A stretch of 64,000 nt of DNA from an uncultured Prevotellaceae bacterium (GCA_900313615.1 OMRP01000002.1:310001-374000); one strand, 5' to 3'; positions 16,269 through 26,593 are shown, counted from the first letter of the stretch. Program-made: numbers and translations. Notes: a model not told the origin generated them from the letters alone.

Positions 16269-16310
16269 AAATCCGCATAAATATTCGCTTCTGAATATTT
16301 ATGCGGATTT
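16269..16310 (+). terminator. Perfect 18-bp hairpin after the coiled-coil lipoprotein gene
   Basis: Arms 16269-16286 and 16293-16310 are exact complements around a 6-nt loop. The downstream T-run is weak; the left arm starts with AAA, so it may also act on the opposite strand. Confidence 0.7.
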
Positions 16311-16420
16311 GATTTATGTCAAGAGCACCTCTCGAATGCCAACATTTGTTTACAAAACCATGGATAAAAAGTATAAAATTGCGGGATTTATCCACGAAAT
16401 GCTAATTTTTTAGTTAAAAA

Positions 16421-16452
16421 CTTGTCAGTTGTGCAAAAAAAAATTATATTTG
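16421..16452 (+). promoter_or_regulatory. Promoter of the SusC-like import operon
   Basis: CTTG at 16421-16424, exactly 20 nt, then TATATTTG at 16445-16452. The leader to the ATG at 16512 would be about 55 nt. No regulator gene lies beside it. Confidence 0.6.
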
Positions 16453-16511
16453 CAAACTGTTATCTTAACAACACGTCAACAATAGTATTATTAAATAACG
16501 AGAGGTTTTAT

Positions 16512-19500
16512 ATGAAGAGAAGACTATTCTTGATGTTGGCATGCCTTTTCCTTTCTTTGGGAATGGCCTATGCCCAGCATACCATTTCAGGAACCGTTCT
16601 TGAAGACAATGGCGAGCCCGCCATTGGAGCCACCATCACCATCAAAGGTACAAAGGTGGCCGTTGTGACCGACATCGACGGTAAGTTCTCGCTGAACTAC
16701 AGCCAGGCAAATCCCCAGATAGAGGTCACCTACATCGGCTTCAAGACACAGGTGTTGAGAGGTGGTCACAACATGACCATCAAGTTGGAATCCGAGTCGC
16801 AGACCATCGACGGTGAAGTTGTGGTCACGGGTATGCAGAAGCTCGACAAGCGTATGTTTACCGGTGCTACGACGAAAGTTGATGCTGACAAGACCCGACT
16901 GAGCGGTGTGGCCGACGTCACCCGTTCTCTTGAAGGTCATGTGGCCGGTGTGAGTGTGCAGAACGTGTCGAGTACTTTCGGTACGGCACCGAAAATCCGT
17001 GTGCGTGGTGCCACGTCCATCTATGGTAGTTCATCGCCTCTATGGGTGGTCGATGGTGTTATCATGGAGGATGCGGTGAACGTGTCTGCCGACGACCTGT
17101 CATCGGGAGATGCCGAGACGCTGATTTCCAATGCCATCGCCGGACTGAACGCCGACGACATCGAAAGTTTCCAGGTGCTGAAAGACGGTAGTGCCACCTC
17201 TATATATGGCGCGCGCGCAATGGCAGGTGTGGTGGTCATCACCACGAAAAGAGGACGTGCCGGACACACAAGCATCAACTACACAGGTGAGTTCACCTAC
17301 CGCATGAAACCCAGTTATAGCGAGTACAACATCAGCAACTCGCAGGAACAGATGGGTATCTACAAGGAGATGGCCGCCAAGGGTTGGTTGGAGTTCTCAC
17401 AAGTAGCCAACAGCGCCTCCGCAGGTCTCTACGGACGTATGTATTCGCTCATCGACCAATACAACAATACCAACGGACAATTCGGACTTCCTTATACTGA
17501 GGCTGCCATGAACGGTTTCCTGCAGCAGGCCGAGTTCCGTAACACCGACTGGTTCGACCTGTTGTTCAATAACAACATCATGATGGACCACTCCGTGAGC
17601 GTCAGCGCTGGTACGGAAAGATCGAGCCTCTACGCTTCGGTGTCGGCTATGTATGACCCAGGATGGTCGAAAGACAGCAAAGTGGAGCGCTACACTGGTA
17701 ACCTTAACGCTTCGTACAACCTGTCGAAGAACTTGATAGTGACCTTGCGCACCAACATGTCGTATCGTGACCAGAAAGCACCTGGTACGCTGAACCAGAG
17801 TGTCGACGTGGTGAGCGGTAACGTCAGCCGTAACTTCGACATCAACCCGTTCAGTTTCGCACTGAACACATCACGTACACTCGACCCGAACGACGTGTAC
17901 ACGCGTAACTATGCCCCGTTCAATATCTTCCAGGAACTGGACAACAACTACATCGACGTGAACGTGATGGATATGAAATTCCAGGGCGAATTGAACTGGA
18001 AACCTATTCTTGGATTGGAAATCAACTTGTTGGGTGCTTACCGCATCAACCGTTCCGACCGTGAGCACATCGTGCTGAACGCCTCGAACCAGGCTGAAGC
18101 CTACCGTGCTGGTGTGAACAACCCCAACATCATGTATAACAACAAATATCTATACACCGATCCCGACCAGCCCAACTCACTGCCGATGTCGGTGATGGAG
18201 TCCGGTGGTATCTATACCATCAACCGCAACAGCGTTAAGCAGCTCGACTTCCGTGGCACGGTGACCTACAACCATGTATGGAACGACACCCATATCCTCA
18301 ACCTCTTCGCAGGTATGGAAGCCAACAAAGCCGACTACGACGCTTCTGAACACAACGACTACGGTGTGGACTACAATGCCGCTCGTCTGTGGACAAACAA
18401 CTATTACTTCTTCAAGCAGGCCAAGGAAGAGGGTGCTGAACTCATCTCCTTCGCCAAATCATGGAACCGCCGTCTGGCTTATGTAGCCAATGGCAACTAC
18501 TCCTACAAAGGACGCTACGTGTTCAACTTCACTTGGCGTTATGATGGTTCAAACCGTCTGGGCAAGGCCCGCAGTTCACGTTGGCTGCCCACATGGAACG
18601 TGTCAGCTGCATGGAACGCCCACGAGGAACCATTCTTCCAGAAATGGATGGAGAAGACCCGTGGTGCCGTGTCGCACGCCACACTGCGTCTGAGTTACTC
18701 GCTGACTGGTGAGCAGAGCGCCGCCTCGAATGCCCGCGCCATCTTCCGCTCCACCAATCTCTGGCGTCCCACTGGTGACCAACAGGAAACGGCTATTGAA
18801 CTGGCACAATATGCCAACAAAGAACTGACCTACGAGAAGAAATACGAGTTCAACCTCGGTATCGACCTCGGTTTCTTGGGCAACCGCTTGAACCTCGTAT
18901 CCGATTTCTATTGGCGTGACAACTACGACTTGATGGGTTATGTACACACCCAGTTGCTCGGTCAGAAATACGCCAACGTAGCTTCCATGCGCTCGCATGG
19001 TATCGAGGCCACCCTGTCATCGCAGAACATCGTCACCAACGACTGGCGTTGGAACACCGACCTTACGTTCTCCTATTGTAAGACCACCATTACCGACCTG
19101 CTCTCTCAGGCCCGCGTGATTGACTTGGTGCAGCCCAGCGGTTATACCCGTGTAGGTTATCCGCACCGTGCCTTGTTCTCCATTCCCTTCATGGGACTGA
19201 ACGACGAGGGTATCCCCACCATCATGAATGAGTATGGCGACATTACCACTACCGACATCAATTTCCAGGAGTATGAGAAACTAGACTTCCTGAAATACGA
19301 AGGTAGCGTGGAACCGACCATCACTGGTGGTTTGAACAATATGATCCAGTGGAAGAACTGGCGTTTGAACGTGTTCATCACCTACTCTTTCGGCAACAAA
19401 CTGCGTCTCGACCCGGTATTCTCCGCAGGCTATTCAGACCAAAGCGCTATGCCCAAAGAGTTCAAGAACCGATGGGTGACTCCTGGCGATGAGAAAATCA

Positions 19501-19829
19501 CATCTATCCCCGCCATCGCATCCGTACGCCAGTACTACAACGACATGTACTTAGGTTATGCTTACAATGCCTACAATTACTCTTCGGCACGCGTGGCCGA
19601 CGGTGGATTTATCCGCATGAAAGACATTTCGCTGACCTACGACTTCAAACCCGACCTGCTCAAGCACATCGGTCTGAGCAGTGCTTCTCTAAAACTCGAT
19701 GCCACCAACCTCTTCCTCATCTATTCCGACAAGAAACTCAATGGACAGGATCCTGAGTTCGTGAATTCCGGTGGTGTGGCATCTCCGTTGTCAAAACAGT
19801 TCACGTTGACCGTAAGACTGGGAATTTAA
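16512..19829 (+). CDS. SusC/RagA-type TonB-linked outer-membrane transporter
   Basis: A 1105-residue outer-membrane channel. A signal peptide ends near residue 22 (MAYAQ). Then follow a CarboxypepD_reg-like domain (TISGTVLEDNGEPAIGATI), a TonB-box/plug region (GEVVVTG...LEGHVAGVSV, KIRVRGATSIYG, PLWVVDGV, ESFQVLKDGSATSIYGARA) and a long beta-barrel ending in FTLTVRLGI with a terminal hydrophobic residue. SusC proteins form the barrel under a SusD lid and import ligands using TonB energy. The ATG at 16512 is used because upstream in-frame codons overlap the promoter. It is followed by susD-like, metallohydrolase and DUF4302 genes rather than CAZymes, so the ligand may be a peptide or protein fragment. 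Confidence 0.92.
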   Translation: MKRRLFLMLACLFLSLGMAYAQHTISGTVLEDNGEPAIGATITIKGTKVAVVTDIDGKFSLNYSQANPQIEVTYIGFKTQVLRGGHNMTIKLESESQTIDGEVVVTGMQKLDKRMFTGATTKVDADKTRLSGVADVTRSLEGHVAGVSVQNVSSTFGTAPKIRVRGATSIYGSSSPLWVVDGVIMEDAVNVSADDLSSGDAETLISNAIAGLNADDIESFQVLKDGSATSIYGARAMAGVVVITTKRGRAGHTSINYTGEFTYRMKPSYSEYNISNSQEQMGIYKEMAAKGWLEFSQVANSASAGLYGRMYSLIDQYNNTNGQFGLPYTEAAMNGFLQQAEFRNTDWFDLLFNNNIMMDHSVSVSAGTERSSLYASVSAMYDPGWSKDSKVERYTGNLNASYNLSKNLIVTLRTNMSYRDQKAPGTLNQSVDVVSGNVSRNFDINPFSFALNTSRTLDPNDVYTRNYAPFNIFQELDNNYIDVNVMDMKFQGELNWKPILGLEINLLGAYRINRSDREHIVLNASNQAEAYRAGVNNPNIMYNNKYLYTDPDQPNSLPMSVMESGGIYTINRNSVKQLDFRGTVTYNHVWNDTHILNLFAGMEANKADYDASEHNDYGVDYNAARLWTNNYYFFKQAKEEGAELISFAKSWNRRLAYVANGNYSYKGRYVFNFTWRYDGSNRLGKARSSRWLPTWNVSAAWNAHEEPFFQKWMEKTRGAVSHATLRLSYSLTGEQSAASNARAIFRSTNLWRPTGDQQETAIELAQYANKELTYEKKYEFNLGIDLGFLGNRLNLVSDFYWRDNYDLMGYVHTQLLGQKYANVASMRSHGIEATLSSQNIVTNDWRWNTDLTFSYCKTTITDLLSQARVIDLVQPSGYTRVGYPHRALFSIPFMGLNDEGIPTIMNEYGDITTTDINFQEYEKLDFLKYEGSVEPTITGGLNNMIQWKNWRLNVFITYSFGNKLRLDPVFSAGYSDQSAMPKEFKNRWVTPGDEKITSIPAIASVRQYYNDMYLGYAYNAYNYSSARVADGGFIRMKDISLTYDFKPDLLKHIGLSSASLKLDATNLFLIYSDKKLNGQDPEFVNSGGVASPLSKQFTLTVRLGI

Positions 19830-19830
19830 C

Positions 19831-19896
19831 AGTTTAGTGTTTAGGGATTAGTGTATTTTTCAAATTATCCACTTTTCACTTTTCACTTATACTTTA
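19831..19896. repeat. Two heptamer arrays between the susC-like and susD-like genes
   Basis: 19831-19858 reads AGTTTAG, TGTTTAG, GGATTAG, TGTATTT. 19869-19896 reads CCACTTT, TCACTTT, TCACTTA, TACTTTA. Both keep an exact 7-nt period with different units and together fill most of the 82-nt gap. Confidence 0.7.
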
Positions 19897-19911
19897 ATAA
19901 TATACATAGAT

Positions 19912-21642
19912 ATGAAGACTACAAGATATATCCTAATGTCAGTGGCAATGGCGGCACTCACGCTTACCTCGTGCAGCGAGAGTTTCCTCGACAAGTTGCC
20001 CGACGAGCGTATCGAAATAGACAATGAAGAGAAAGTGTCCCAGTTGCTCATCTCGTGCTACCCTAGCGGCAGTTATGCCTGGATTTGCGAGATTTCCAGC
20101 GATAACATGATGGACAACAATGCGCCTCACTTGCCTGCCAGCCCCAATGCCGAACAGGTGCTCACACACTATAACCTGTCGTCCTACGACCGTGTCGACG
20201 ATGAGATGTTCAGCTTTGAACCCGCCAAATCGTCCACCAATCAGGACACACCGGGATTCCTCTGGGAAACATTCTACGGAGCCATCGCCAGTGTCAACCA
20301 CGCTCTTGAGGCCATAGACGAAATATCAGACCATGGCCAGAACATGACACCGTCGCTCACAGCATCACGCGCGGAGGCATTACTTATTCGTGCTTATTGC
20401 CACTTCATCCTCGTCAACGTGTTCTCACAGGCTTACAAGACGGATGAACTGAGCCGCGCCGACAAAGGTATCCCTTACATGACCTCTCCCGAAGAAAATG
20501 TCCTTGTGGAATACGACCGCGGAACAGTGACCGACACCTACGCCAAGATACAGGCTGACTTGGAAGAAGGACTGGCCAACTTGAGCGAGCGCAACTACAA
20601 GATGCCAAAGTGGCGTTTCAACCTCAATGCCGCACATGCCTTTGCCGCACGTTTCTATCTTTACAAACGTGATTGGAACAAGGTTATCGAGCATGCCAAC
20701 TTCGTTTTGGGCACTGACAACGAGAGTATCCTTTCCAAGCTGATGGATTTCTCGCATTTCGACGAGTGTACTTATGGAAGCGACTACGCCAAAGTGTGGC
20801 AGGATCCCGCATCACCCAATAACCTGATGCTTATCGACACCCACTCCCTCATGTTCCGTCGTGGACTGGGTAACCGCTATGCACAGAACGGCCAAGTGGT
20901 GAAAGACCTGTTCTACCACAACAGCCCCATGTGGAACCGATGGATTGTCAACCCCACTGCCTATGTGTCGGGCATGACATTCTGGACGGGTGAAGACTAT
21001 GGTTACTGCTCAAGTAAGGTATACGAAGAGTTTGAATATACCGACAAGATTGCCGGCATCGGTTACGTTCACACTATCAAGCGTGAGTTTACTTGCAATG
21101 AACTGTTGCTGGAACGGGCAGAGGCATATATCATGCAAGGCAATTATGCCAGTGCCCTCGAAGACCTTATCAACTATGAGAAGTCGAACCAATCGTTCTC
21201 TCCACAAAACCTCATCTCATGGGGTGCCAATGGTGGTATGGCCGACCTCACGGTAGATATCATCAACAGTTACTACGCCAAGGCAAGCAACCCCAACTGC
21301 TTGGAGAATTGGGACTTCCTCACCAATATGAGTCCATCTGCTGTGGTACCTGCAGAAGGTGTGCCTTACATGAACTGTCTGAACGATTTCCGCCGTTTCG
21401 AGACCAACTGGGACGGTTTACGATTCTTCGATTTGAAGCGTTGGGGCATGGAATACTCACATTTCATTGGTGCTGACAACACAGAGTACAAACTCACGTG
21501 GAACGATGAGCGCCGCGCAGTAGAAGTGCCGCAGGATGCCATCGCCGCAGGTATGGAGCCCTCGCGCACCTACGCACCCAGTTACGATGACTCGCAACGT
21601 GCATCCATCGAACCTCAGTCAAAATTTATCTACATCAAATAA
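19912..21642 (+). CDS. SusD/RagB-type surface lipoprotein
   Basis: A 576-residue lipoprotein with Cys21 in LTLTSCSES. The SusD fold is recognisable from the N-terminal FLDKLPDERIEI, the helix ASRAEALLIRAYCHFILVNVFSQAY, the TPR-like segments (AAHAFAARFYLY, WNKVIEHANFVL) and the C-terminal LRFFDLKRWGM. It is the ligand-capturing lid on the SusC partner encoded immediately upstream, at the outer face of the outer membrane. The ligand cannot be read from the sequence. Confidence 0.92.
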   Translation: MKTTRYILMSVAMAALTLTSCSESFLDKLPDERIEIDNEEKVSQLLISCYPSGSYAWICEISSDNMMDNNAPHLPASPNAEQVLTHYNLSSYDRVDDEMFSFEPAKSSTNQDTPGFLWETFYGAIASVNHALEAIDEISDHGQNMTPSLTASRAEALLIRAYCHFILVNVFSQAYKTDELSRADKGIPYMTSPEENVLVEYDRGTVTDTYAKIQADLEEGLANLSERNYKMPKWRFNLNAAHAFAARFYLYKRDWNKVIEHANFVLGTDNESILSKLMDFSHFDECTYGSDYAKVWQDPASPNNLMLIDTHSLMFRRGLGNRYAQNGQVVKDLFYHNSPMWNRWIVNPTAYVSGMTFWTGEDYGYCSSKVYEEFEYTDKIAGIGYVHTIKREFTCNELLLERAEAYIMQGNYASALEDLINYEKSNQSFSPQNLISWGANGGMADLTVDIINSYYAKASNPNCLENWDFLTNMSPSAVVPAEGVPYMNCLNDFRRFETNWDGLRFFDLKRWGMEYSHFIGADNTEYKLTWNDERRAVEVPQDAIAAGMEPSRTYAPSYDDSQRASIEPQSKFIYIK

Positions 21643-21661
21643 ATAAAGGAGGAACCACGAT

Positions 21662-23062
21662 ATGACATGCAAACTAAATAATTGGTTATTGGGTGCAGCC
21701 ATCGCGCTCACTGGAACCTTCGCGGCATGCAGCGATGATGACTTCGGCCCCACTATATTTGACACCAACGATTACCCGTTGGACCGTTCAGCCTACACTT
21801 TCCCGCTCGACACCTTCATCAAGAAGAATTTCCTCGAGCCTTATAACCTGAAATTCATCTATAAGATGGAAGATATCGGTTCCGACAAACAGAAGAACCT
21901 GATACCCGCAAGTTATGAAAACAGTGTCAAGTTGGCCGTGCTATCCAAATACCTGTGGTACGATGTGTATAAGATGTTTGGCGGTGAGGAATTCCTCAAA
22001 CAGAACAGCCCACGTATCATCCACGTCATTGGGTCGGCATCATACAACCCCACCTCGGGTACAGAAACCCTCGGTACGGCAGAAGGAGGCTTGAAAATCA
22101 CCCTTTACAAGGTGAACAATCTCAACGAGAACAACATTGACTTGATGAACGAATATTTCTTCCACGTGATGCACCACGAGTTCGGCCATATCCTCGACCA
22201 GACAAGCCAACGTCCATTGTCGTTCGACCTGATTTCAAATGGTCACTACGACCCGCTGGACTGGAGTAACAAGCATGACTCGGTAACGGCCGCATGGGGT
22301 TTCGTAACTCCTTATGCCTCTGAACAAGCACGTGAAGACTGGGTGGAAACCCTTTCCACCTACCTTACCTCTGACTACAAGTCTTGGGACAACCTGCTCG
22401 CCACAGCCTATTATGACTGGGAAGACCTAGAAATGAAAGACGTGGCCTTCTACTTTACACCAGGCGATGTGACTTGGTTCCTCGCAAGACAGGGCAAATT
22501 CCTCGATGCCAATGGTAAGGAGATAACAGACGCTGAAACACTGAACAACATCAAGAAAAATGGTGGTTCGTTCTTTGGCTCAAATTTGTATTACGAAATG
22601 GGTGACAACGTGTTCTATGCACGTTTCGCCAACAAAGCAGGCGTAAGCCTAGACAGTATAGGCTATCTGTCGCCCCAACGCAATGGTGACTACCACATCG
22701 TACGTAAGGTTATCAGCCGCAATGGCGATGGTTCAGCGATGACCGATGCTGACGGAAAAGTAATTTACGAAGCGCTTTCCGACGGTGGTGCCGACAAGAT
22801 AAACGGCCGGCAGTTGATTCTCGACAAACTGCAGATGGTACGTGAATGGATGATGAGTGCTTTCAATATCGATATCGACGCCATGCGCGATGAGATACAG
22901 CGTCGTCAATATGCTACCAATGAAGACGGTAGTTTCAAATTCGACGATTGGGGACGCTATGTGAATGCGCTCACCTCTCCCAGTGCCTCTGACCCATCAC
23001 GCACGGTAATGGAAGTGCTGCTCGATGAAGTGAACCAATACAAAGCATTACAAACCAAATAA
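21662..23062 (+). CDS. Zinc metallohydrolase lipoprotein of the SusC/D import type
   Basis: A 466-residue lipoprotein (Cys23 in FAACSDDD) with a zincin motif HEFGH at residues 172-176 in VMHHEFGHILDQ. It fits the family of substrate-import-associated zinc metallohydrolases (Peptidase_Mx1 type) that accompany SusC/SusD pairs in Bacteroidetes. The third zinc ligand cannot be assigned with confidence; a candidate is in the YASEQAREDWVETLSTYL segment (Glu). It probably cleaves a protein or peptide ligand at the cell surface before uptake. The gene begins 19 nt after the susD-like stop, so it shares the operon. Confidence 0.82.
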   Translation: MTCKLNNWLLGAAIALTGTFAACSDDDFGPTIFDTNDYPLDRSAYTFPLDTFIKKNFLEPYNLKFIYKMEDIGSDKQKNLIPASYENSVKLAVLSKYLWYDVYKMFGGEEFLKQNSPRIIHVIGSASYNPTSGTETLGTAEGGLKITLYKVNNLNENNIDLMNEYFFHVMHHEFGHILDQTSQRPLSFDLISNGHYDPLDWSNKHDSVTAAWGFVTPYASEQAREDWVETLSTYLTSDYKSWDNLLATAYYDWEDLEMKDVAFYFTPGDVTWFLARQGKFLDANGKEITDAETLNNIKKNGGSFFGSNLYYEMGDNVFYARFANKAGVSLDSIGYLSPQRNGDYHIVRKVISRNGDGSAMTDADGKVIYEALSDGGADKINGRQLILDKLQMVREWMMSAFNIDIDAMRDEIQRRQYATNEDGSFKFDDWGRYVNALTSPSASDPSRTVMEVLLDEVNQYKALQTK

Positions 23063-23073
23063 CAGGAAACGCT

Positions 23074-24414
23074 ATGATGAACAAGATATTTGCCATGTCA
23101 CTGCTGTTGGCAGGAGGTCTTTTGGCCACTTCGTGTGTGTCGGAGGAAGACGACCTCTTCGACAAAACAGCTGCAGAGAGGCTCAATGAGATAAAAGACA
23201 TTTACTCCGCACGCCTGGAGGCACAGCCTGCAGGATGGGCCATGCAATACTATCCCACCGACGAAGACGCGGTGCCATTCGGCAACGGGTATTTAATCCT
23301 GTGTGACTTCAACCCCGACCATTCCGTCCGTGTGGCCATGCGCAATGCGTTTACCAATGACAAATATGACGAGGCCACATCGGTATGGGATGTGATTACC
23401 GACAATGGGCCTGTATTGTCGTTCAGCTCTTACAACCGTTTGTTCCATATCTTCTCCAGTCCGGAAGACGTGCCGTCTACCGATGACAATGAGACAGGTA
23501 CGGGAATCGGAGGCGATTATGAGTTTGTAATAGTCGATGCGCCCGAAGACGCTTCTTACATGATGCTCAAGGGCAAGAAACGCGGCATCTATTCCCTGCT
23601 CACACCTTTGGAGGAAGGAACTGACTATGAACAGTATTTCAAGGATGTGAACACTTTCACCAATACGATGTTCTCGGCAACAGTTCCTAATCGCATCTAT
23701 ATGATGCTCAAGGGGGTGAAGTACGGTTTCGATGAAGCAAGCACTACCATACCCTTGGTGTATCTCGACGGAACTGACCCGATAATGACAGGCATTCGTT
23801 ATCATTTCCTCATCACCAAGCGTTATGACGACTATTACCTGCGATTCCGAGAGATCATCTATGTAGGTGAGGAGGGGGCAGAGGCACAGGACTTCCGCTA
23901 CGACCCGGAACTCGACCGTTTCGTGAGCACAGAAAACAGCGAGGTGTATATCACCGGTGAAGACCCCGCCACATTCTTCCATGGTGAAATCATTGACGAG
24001 CACCATCGCTGGCAATGGCAGAACAGTTCGGAGATGTCGGACAAATTCAAGGAGAAATGGACCGCCGCTAACCAAGCGTTCAAAAACGTGGGTGGTAGCC
24101 TTACCAACTTGGCATTCCGCCAAGATGGCGGTCAGCCACGTATCCGCGTAACCTATAATTTGGGAGGTTCATCCTATGAAGACTATCTGTACTCCATGCA
24201 GAAAGACGACAGTGGCATTGCCCTTCAATACCAAGGACCTTCCAAGTCATCAGGTCAGACAGCCCTCGACAACTTACCGGCACTGAAAGATCTGATAGAG
24301 ATGATGGGGCAGCACCTAACCATTTCCGCCGCTACCACGACGTTCAATCTGCGTTATGTGAAAGTGACTTTTAGCAACGATCCCGACATGTGGTTCGTGG
24401 CTAGATGGTACTAA
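23074..24414 (+). CDS. DUF4302 surface lipoprotein
   Basis: A 446-residue lipoprotein (Cys21 in ATSCVSEE). The conserved N-terminal pattern ...DKTAAERLNEIKDIYSARL...GWAMQYYP and the block GYLILCDFNPDHSVRV match DUF4302, found in Bacteroidetes next to SusC/SusD and metallohydrolase genes. No catalytic motif is evident; a ligand-binding accessory role at the cell surface is the simplest inference. It starts 12 nt after the metallohydrolase stop. A hairpin at 24442-24479 follows. Confidence 0.8.
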   Translation: MMNKIFAMSLLLAGGLLATSCVSEEDDLFDKTAAERLNEIKDIYSARLEAQPAGWAMQYYPTDEDAVPFGNGYLILCDFNPDHSVRVAMRNAFTNDKYDEATSVWDVITDNGPVLSFSSYNRLFHIFSSPEDVPSTDDNETGTGIGGDYEFVIVDAPEDASYMMLKGKKRGIYSLLTPLEEGTDYEQYFKDVNTFTNTMFSATVPNRIYMMLKGVKYGFDEASTTIPLVYLDGTDPIMTGIRYHFLITKRYDDYYLRFREIIYVGEEGAEAQDFRYDPELDRFVSTENSEVYITGEDPATFFHGEIIDEHHRWQWQNSSEMSDKFKEKWTAANQAFKNVGGSLTNLAFRQDGGQPRIRVTYNLGGSSYEDYLYSMQKDDSGIALQYQGPSKSSGQTALDNLPALKDLIEMMGQHLTISAATTTFNLRYVKVTFSNDPDMWFVARWY

Positions 24415-24441
24415 ATCATTGAAAATAAGCATTAAAAAAAC

Positions 24442-24479
24442 ATTCCGGGCTGGCAGGAGTTCTCCTGCCGGCTAGGAAT
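24442..24479 (+). terminator. Hairpin between DUF4302 and secreted-protein genes
   Basis: Arms 24442-24459 and 24462-24479 pair over 18 positions with three mismatches (GGCAGGAG/CTCCTGCC core). No T-run follows, so it may be a partial terminator or processing site that adjusts the last gene of the operon. Confidence 0.45.
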
Positions 24480-24524
24480 TCAAAAGATAACGAACAATTA
24501 CCAACAATCTAAAACTCAGCAAAT

Positions 24525-26354
24525 ATGAAAAAAGTTTTACTGTTAGCCGTTGCCGCCATGATGGCAACATCGGGCTTTGCCCAGAAGATGAAGGAATCAC
24601 GCACATTTAACCAACGCCAATTCCTTCCCCGTCTTGAACAAAAGATGACCATGCGTACAGAGACCACACGCGCCGCATCTCCTGCACGATCTGCCGCCGA
24701 TGGACTATATTACCTTCGTCCAGAAGGCAGTTTCTGGCTTGGATGGGACCTTCAAGGAATGGGTTACGCACCTAGCATGGTGTTAGTCGCACCTTGGGAC
24801 GAGACACCATTCATCAACATGGCTACCGACCCAAAGAGAACTGAATGGGGCATTGAGACCGCCTCTGGCAAGGTTTCTCTTCAAGATGAAGCAGATGAAG
24901 CCAACAACCTGCCCTTCTCTCTTCCGCCCATGTCCATGTATTATTGTCCTACACTGTACACTGGTGACGGCAGCAACCAATGGGATCTGAGCCAAAACAG
25001 TGTTTACTACCAGCGAATGAGTACTGATTATACAACACGCATTCTCACCGACTCCGTTACCTCATTTAAAGCAAGTGATGACCATGCCGCTTATTATGCC
25101 CAAAATCAATATTGGGGGCCTCAAATTTCTGGAATAGGATTGTTTAATGACAACATGTACGGTTCGGGGGTCTATGAATTAACAGATGAGAAAGGCAATG
25201 TATTATATACATATACCAGTTACCGTGCAGAACAATATTTCGGCAAGCCTCAGGCACCTCTTTACATCGAAAATATTTATGCTCAGGGTTGTTCTTTCTC
25301 CAAGCCCATCAAGGAGGGAGGAAAACTGTATTGCCATATTTGCGGTGTGAAGGACCAAGAGGAAAGTTGGGGAACCATCAAGGTGGCCGACATGGACAAC
25401 ATCATCGCAACTTTGGTGTGTGAGCCAGACGATACCATCGATTTCGTTACTGAAGACGTACGCAATGAAAAGACCATTTACGAAGGAACTTGTAAATTCA
25501 CCAATAAACAAATTGGTCCTTTTGGTAATATCGTGGAAAAACCCGTTGTGGTTGATCAAGAGTTTGCTCTTGCCTTCACCGGCTTTGAAAGCGACCTCGT
25601 AGACTTTGGTATGTACGCCTTACGAATCCCTATTGAAGACGAAATTGCTTATGATGCAGTAATGTGGGGAAAATGGGATGACGGTGAAGAGGCTTATAAT
25701 CAGTATTCCTCGCGTTTTGCCTTAGACGCAGGTATTACCGGCATGTTCGTAAAATACAACACTGAGATATTTGTCAACAAAGAAACGGGTGAGCCCTTGT
25801 CACTCACCGAGGTGCGTCTCGACGCACAGACAGGTGAAGCCATGGATGATGGCGGTGCTGGCTTCAACTATGTTCCCTTCACCACACCTACTCGCTGGTA
25901 TAACAACGAAGGCGCGCCCAACTATGAGGTTGTGATGGACGAAGACGCTAAGGAATGGCTGGGTGTAGAAGTTCAAGAATTGGTTGACGCAGAAATGGAA
26001 ATCACCATAGACGACCTTATCAATGCCATCATCTTCTATGCCGACCCGCTGCCCGCAGACGCCACTGTAGAGGTGAACACTGAAAGTGCCAGCGAAGTGC
26101 GCAACGCACGTTATGCCATCGCTCGCGTAAAGGGCTATGAAGTGGAATCCGACCCCATCATCGTGGTACAGGGTGACATTACCATCGAAGAGGCGAAAGA
26201 ACTTGCCGCCGCTTCTACCGGTATTGAAAACATCACCGTGGTGAAAGCCGACAAACAGAGCAAGAGCAAGATTTACAACCTCAACGGCCAGCAGGTGAAC
26301 GGCTCGTACAAGGGCATCGTCATCCGCGACGGCAAGAAGGTCATCAACAAATAA
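24525..26354 (+). CDS. Secreted protein of unknown function with sorting-type tail
   Basis: A 609-residue protein with an N-terminal signal peptide (MKKVLLLAVAAMMATSGFAQ). No known enzymatic motif is recognised. The body has many Trp, Tyr and Gly residues and could be beta-rich. The C-terminal 30 residues (KIYNLNGQQV...GIVIRDGKKVINK) resemble the tail of the CE7 esterase at 1324-3423 and short type IX secretion-like tails of Prevotella. It follows the import operon and precedes a terminator at 26397, so it may be a secreted partner of that system. Confidence 0.7.
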   Translation: MKKVLLLAVAAMMATSGFAQKMKESRTFNQRQFLPRLEQKMTMRTETTRAASPARSAADGLYYLRPEGSFWLGWDLQGMGYAPSMVLVAPWDETPFINMATDPKRTEWGIETASGKVSLQDEADEANNLPFSLPPMSMYYCPTLYTGDGSNQWDLSQNSVYYQRMSTDYTTRILTDSVTSFKASDDHAAYYAQNQYWGPQISGIGLFNDNMYGSGVYELTDEKGNVLYTYTSYRAEQYFGKPQAPLYIENIYAQGCSFSKPIKEGGKLYCHICGVKDQEESWGTIKVADMDNIIATLVCEPDDTIDFVTEDVRNEKTIYEGTCKFTNKQIGPFGNIVEKPVVVDQEFALAFTGFESDLVDFGMYALRIPIEDEIAYDAVMWGKWDDGEEAYNQYSSRFALDAGITGMFVKYNTEIFVNKETGEPLSLTEVRLDAQTGEAMDDGGAGFNYVPFTTPTRWYNNEGAPNYEVVMDEDAKEWLGVEVQELVDAEMEITIDDLINAIIFYADPLPADATVEVNTESASEVRNARYAIARVKGYEVESDPIIVVQGDITIEEAKELAAASTGIENITVVKADKQSKSKIYNLNGQQVNGSYKGIVIRDGKKVINK

Positions 26355-26396
26355 GAATAACCTCTCACTCTCCTATTTCAAAATAGGCTTCTCTCG

Positions 26397-26430
26397 CCGC
26401 AGCTGACTCACGTCGGCTGCGGTTTTTCTT
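26397..26430 (+). terminator. Intrinsic terminator after the secreted-protein gene
   Basis: Arms 26397-26407 and 26412-26422 (CCGCAGC/GCTGCGG core, one mismatch) are followed directly by TTTTTCTTT. Confidence 0.8.
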
Positions 26431-26512
26431 TATATCGGCAAAAAAGCATACACTTAAAGGTCATATCATCAACTTTTTGGGATGATTACGCTCTCTTTTC
26501 GTTTTTTTTGTC

Positions 26513-26520
26513 TAATTTTG
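26513..26520 (+). promoter_or_regulatory. -7 box TAATTTTG of the sugar porter gene
   Basis: TAATTTTG lies 73 nt before the ATG at 26594. No good TTTG is found 19-21 nt upstream, consistent with regulated expression. Confidence 0.45.
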
Positions 26521-26593
26521 CAAAAAATTTCGCAATTTGGGTTAAACAATTTGATTTACTCTTTAAACCTATAACACATAAAAATTAAACATT

